Positions 14,735-17,128 of a stretch of DNA of 17,128 nt are shown here, one piece after another; within the stretch, counting starts at the first letter, position 1; each line of letters starts with the position of its first letter. The notes below the pieces were generated by a model. The model saw nothing but the letters and a program-made list of their open reading frames with translations, did not search any database and was not told the DNA's origin. The translations under genes were made by a program, and so were the position numbers. Origin of the DNA: an uncultured Eubacteriales bacterium. GTDB taxonomy: Bacteria; Bacillota; Clostridia; Oscillospirales; Oscillospiraceae. The DNA is taken from NCBI GenBank assembly GCA_900552015.1, contig URXY01000043.1:1-17128 (forward strand), read 5' to 3'.

Positions 14735-14750
14735 TAAGATCATGATCTTA
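14735..14750. promoter_or_regulatory. Perfect 16-bp palindrome in the MATE leader, likely repressor site
   Basis: TAAGATCATGATCTTA equals its own reverse complement. It sits between the expected MATE transcription start (about 14765) and the ribosome site, the usual place for a roadblock operator. Size and symmetry fit MarR- or TetR-type dimers, common controllers of efflux pumps; no such regulator gene is in the window. Confidence 0.6.
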
Positions 14751-14771
14751 AAAGCGGCTTAGAACCGACAT

Positions 14772-14800
14772 AGTATAGCGCCGCTCTGCCAAAATGGCAA
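14772..14800 (-). promoter_or_regulatory. Promoter of the MATE gene
   Basis: Minus-strand -35 TTGCCA (14800-14795), a 17-bp spacer, and -10 TATACT (14777-14772). It is strong enough to need a repressor, in line with the palindrome just downstream. Confidence 0.85.
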
Positions 14801-14858
14801 TAGTTTTCTTTCGTCCGCACAGTGGTTTTTTGCACGCTGCGCGGACGCTGCGTTTTTC

Positions 14859-14887
14859 TTGACACACCTCAAAAATCGCTGTAATAT
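14859..14887 (+). promoter_or_regulatory. Promoter of the ThrE-type exporter gene
   Basis: A perfect -35 TTGACA (14859-14864), a 17-bp spacer, and -10 TAATAT (14882-14887). The leader is about 40 nt. It diverges from the MATE promoter, their -35 boxes being about 60 bp apart. Confidence 0.75.
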
Positions 14888-14931
14888 AAGCGCGGATCCG
14901 ACCGGATACGCCCAAAGACATCGAGGTGCTC

Positions 14932-16158
14932 ATGGACTATTATCTTTTGACCGACCTGACCGCGCGCATCGCTTACCATCTGGCGCTGAGCGGCGCGGAG
15001 ACCTTCCGCATCGAGGAGACGATGCGCCGCATCATCGGCGCTTACGGCATCGAGTGTCAGGCCTTCGCCATCCCAAACTGCGTGATGGTGAGTTTGGAGG
15101 CTGCGAACGGCAAGCCCCTGATGGTGATGAAGCGCGTAGGCTTCCACGGCAATGATCTGGAGGCGGTGGAAAAGCTCAACGCCCTCTCCCGCCGCATCTG
15201 CGCGGAGACGCCCCCGCCCGAGGTGGCGGCACAGTGGCTCAAAGAGACGCTCGCCGAGCGGCGCACTTACTCCGTGGCGGCCTATTATCTCGGCAATTTC
15301 CTCGGCGCGGCGGGCTTTTGCCCGGTGTTTGGTGGAACGATGCGCGACAGCTTGTGGGCGGGGCTGATGGGCCTTATCATCGGCTTTGTTACCCGCCAGA
15401 TGGACAGGTGGGAAACGAACCCCTTCTTCAGCACCATTACGGCGGCCTTTGCGATGGCGGTGCCCGCGTATCTCGCCGCGGGCTTCCATCTCATCGACTA
15501 TGTCGACGCGGTCATCATCGGCTCGTTGATGATCCTGGTCCCGGGACTTCTCATCACGAATTCGATGCGCGACATCATCTATGGTGACACGAACTCGGGC
15601 ATCAACCGCATCGTGCAGGTGCTGCTCTCCGCCCTCGCTATCGCGATGGGCACGGCGGCGGCATGGCAGGTGACGTCCGGAGTGTACGGCATCACGGCGA
15701 GCGCAGGCTCGGCGTCGTATCCCGCGTGGGCGCAGGCCATCATGATCTTCATCGCCTGTACGGGATTTTTCATCCTCTTCAACGTGCACGGCTGGGGGAG
15801 CTTCCTCTGTGCCTTCGGCGGCGTGGTGACGTGGATGGCGTACCTTCTCCTCCGTGAGCTGGGCGTCGGCATTTACGGCATGAACTTCTTCGCCTCCGTG
15901 ATCGCTGCGATCTACTCCGAGGCGATGGCGCGCTCACGCAAGTACCCCGTCACGTCGTACCTCGTTATCTCCAGCATCCCGCTGCTGCCGGGCGCGGGCA
16001 TTTACTACACGATGAGCTTCGGCCTCGAGGGCAATATGCAGGCCGCGCTCCAGAAAGGGCTCGAGACTGCGGGCATCGCCGGCAGTATCGCGGTCGCGAT
16101 CCTGCTGGTGTCGACGGTGTTCCGTCTCGTGACCTCCCAGCGCGGCAAGCGGAAATAA
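14932..16158 (+). CDS. Threonine/serine exporter, ThrE-type, both domains in one chain
   Basis: 408 residues from the ATG at 14932 with GAGG five bases upstream; the GTG at 14926 lies in the ribosome site and is unlikely. The N-terminal ThrE domain (about 1-250) begins with a soluble part holding SGAETFRIEETM (20-31), then five or so helices with the conserved stretch PGLLITNSMRDIIYGDTNSG (204-223). The C-terminal ThrE_2 domain (about 260-405) has four to five more helices. In many Firmicutes these halves are two separate genes (YjjP/YjjB type); here they are fused, as in Corynebacterium ThrE. It should export threonine, serine or related small metabolites using the membrane potential. Substrate is inferred from the family. 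Confidence 0.92.
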   Translation: MDYYLLTDLTARIAYHLALSGAETFRIEETMRRIIGAYGIECQAFAIPNCVMVSLEAANGKPLMVMKRVGFHGNDLEAVEKLNALSRRICAETPPPEVAAQWLKETLAERRTYSVAAYYLGNFLGAAGFCPVFGGTMRDSLWAGLMGLIIGFVTRQMDRWETNPFFSTITAAFAMAVPAYLAAGFHLIDYVDAVIIGSLMILVPGLLITNSMRDIIYGDTNSGINRIVQVLLSALAIAMGTAAAWQVTSGVYGITASAGSASYPAWAQAIMIFIACTGFFILFNVHGWGSFLCAFGGVVTWMAYLLLRELGVGIYGMNFFASVIAAIYSEAMARSRKYPVTSYLVISSIPLLPGAGIYYTMSFGLEGNMQAALQKGLETAGIAGSIAVAILLVSTVFRLVTSQRGKRK

Positions 16159-16169
16159 GCAAAAAGGCG

Positions 16170-16208
16170 AAAGCCGACGCATACAAAACGGTATGCGTCG
16201 GCTTTTTT
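16170..16208. terminator. Bidirectional terminator between the ThrE-type gene and the HAD gene
   Basis: A perfect 15-bp stem (16170-16184 with 16191-16205) has a 6-base loop. The plus strand has six T (16203-16208). On the minus strand a T-rich tract (CTTTCGCCTTTTT) follows, so it can also end the HAD transcript, whose stop is 5 bp away. Confidence 0.93.
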
Positions 16209-16212
16209 GCGC

Positions 16213-16935
16213 TTATTTTTCGGCGTTCAGCCGGTCGAGATAGGCGTTCAGCGCGGCAAAATCGCCTTGCGGGTAAACGCTGATGTCGCGGTTTTTCGCG
16301 TTGATGAGACAGTCGGTGAGCAAAAATATGTCCATGCCCAGCTCGCAGGCGACCATGTCCTCGTTTGCGTCGTTGCCGACCATCAGGCACTCCTCGGGCC
16401 GTACACCGAGCGAGCGCGCGACCTCGCGGTAGTAGTCCACGTTCGGCTTGCAGAAGGTCGAACCCTCGTAGGTCGTGTAGAGCTCGAAATCCTCCGGTGT
16501 GAGCCCCGCCCAGCGGATGCGGTGCTCGGTGGCGATATGGGGAAAGATGGGATTCGTCGCGAGCGCGACGCGGTAGCCGCGGTCTTTGAGCTTGTGGACG
16601 GTCTCGGCCGCAGCGGCGTTGAAGCCGCAGGTGCCGCGCGCGTCGTTGAACTCATTGGCATAGAAATCTTCAAAAAGCGGCTGGTCGTCGCGGGCCTTGT
16701 CTGCACCATAGATCTCAGCGAATTTTGCCCAGAAGGCCTGTTCGTTTGTGCGCGAGCCGTCGTTTTGGACCATGGCGGCGGTACCGGCCCAGATGGCGTC
16801 GACGAGCGTCTTGGGCTCGTAGCCGTGCGGCGCGAGCTTTTTGGCAAGGAGCTTGAAGTAGCCCGTGGTGAAAGCGTCCTGGTCCATCGGCAGCAGCGTC
16901 CCATCCAGGTCGAATAAAACAGTGGTGATGTTCAA
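16213..16935 (-). CDS. HAD-superfamily hydrolase
   Basis: 240 residues from a TTG start at 16935. AAAGGAG stands 8 nt upstream, and the coding sequence then begins right at the first HAD strand (NITTVLFDLDGTL). The longer ATG start at 17019 adds 28 residues that do not look like HAD, and lies where the promoter is. Motif I DLDGT (Asp9, Asp11), motif II ATNP (Thr127), motif III Lys163 and motif IV GNDANED (Asp189, Asp193) are intact. The cap is helical (about 18-100). GNDANEDM suggests a phosphatase of small phosphorylated metabolites; substrate unknown. It is not close to the first HAD protein of this window. It stands alone with its own promoter. Confidence 0.88.
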   Translation of the reverse strand: MNITTVLFDLDGTLLPMDQDAFTTGYFKLLAKKLAPHGYEPKTLVDAIWAGTAAMVQNDGSRTNEQAFWAKFAEIYGADKARDDQPLFEDFYANEFNDARGTCGFNAAAAETVHKLKDRGYRVALATNPIFPHIATEHRIRWAGLTPEDFELYTTYEGSTFCKPNVDYYREVARSLGVRPEECLMVGNDANEDMVACELGMDIFLLTDCLINAKNRDISVYPQGDFAALNAYLDRLNAEK

Positions 16936-17009
16936 AGCGAGGTCTCCTTTGAGAATGATGGCGTGACGGCAGGGCGTCGGTGCATCCCTTGCAATAGCCG
17001 TTAAAATGA

Positions 17010-17038
17010 AGTTTAGCATATTTCAAAGAGTGGGTCAA
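17010..17038 (-). promoter_or_regulatory. Promoter of the second HAD gene
   Basis: Minus-strand -35 TTGACC (17038-17033), a 17-bp spacer, and -10 TAAACT (17015-17010) with TGC before it. Its position shows that transcription starts near 17003, downstream of the ATG at 17019, which rules out that ATG as start. Confidence 0.78.
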
Positions 17039-17054
17039 TCTTCATTGTGGCAGG

Positions 17055-17128
17055 ATGAAAAGCGGTGCTATGATGGGCCTCGATGGGACCAACCGCCTCG
17101 ACATCGTGCTGATGCAGCTCGTTAAGCT
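17055..17128 (+). CDS. Possible start of a gene running off the right edge
   Basis: From ATG at 17055 (or 17070/17073) the frame stays open to the window end, giving MKSGAMMGLDGTNRLDIVLM followed by QLVK. The NRLDIVLMQ stretch faintly recalls the S4 domain opening of TlyA-type RNA methyltransferases (RLDxxLVE), but 24 residues are too few. No strong ribosome site is seen. It may be a chance frame. Confidence 0.25.
   Translation, partial: MKSGAMMGLDGTNRLDIVLMQLVK

Noticed and set aside
14869..15789. 306-residue minus-strand open frame opposite the ThrE-type gene
   Set aside because: Charged, low-hydrophobicity antisense composition; the plus-strand frame has clear ThrE motifs.
16936..17019. 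Upstream ATG at 17019 as start of the second HAD protein
   Set aside because: It would lie upstream of the predicted transcription start and lacks a ribosome site, whereas TTG 16935 has AAAGGAG and starts exactly at the fold.

Overview
The window is GC-rich bacterial chromosome. It carries strong Shine-Dalgarno sites, a T-box leader, TTG starts, a TRAP transporter, a MATE pump and a two-domain ThrE-type exporter. This mix suits a Gram-positive anaerobe of the class Clostridia, perhaps Oscillospiraceae; the family-level guess is inference from gene style only. No rRNA, tRNA, CRISPR array, phage or insertion sequence is visible. Most of the window is ordinary chromosome; the unusual parts are listed in the findings.

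Left part (1-2568, minus strand). A transcript runs off the left edge from a near-perfect promoter at 102-130 and looks like the first ~95 nt of a T-box riboswitch. Upstream of it lies a two-gene unit: a decayed EamA/DMT transporter (pseudogene 773-1229) whose stop codon still overlaps the start of a phosphoglycolate-phosphatase-like HAD gene (135-776). Next comes ychF (1394-2503), with its own promoter and terminator.

TRAP operon (2726-5878, plus strand). A leader of about 375 bp with three repeated operator-like motifs precedes dctQ-dctM-dctP, a complete tripartite ATP-independent periplasmic transporter for an organic acid. A long hairpin closes the operon.

CydDC-like operon (5921-10160, minus strand). 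Four tightly overlapping genes follow one promoter: two ABC half-transporters of the CydD/CydC type, a cysteine-rich YgbA-family protein (the family linked in enterobacteria to nitric-oxide response) and a DUF454/YbaN membrane protein. The overlaps imply one translationally coupled unit, and this is the most interesting functional grouping in the window.

ftsH to the right edge (10224-17128). ftsH (minus) has a strong promoter and terminator and is divergent from an alpha/beta hydrolase with a membrane anchor (plus). The hydrolase collides tail to tail with a MATE efflux gene, their stop codons sharing TTAA. The MATE gene has a strong promoter and a perfect 16-bp palindrome in its leader, and diverges from a ThrE-type exporter. 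The exporter and a second HAD phosphatase share a strong hairpin terminator. The last ~75 bases may start another gene.

Promoters are uniform: every confident one has a 17-bp spacer, and most minus-strand ones add a TG extended -10.
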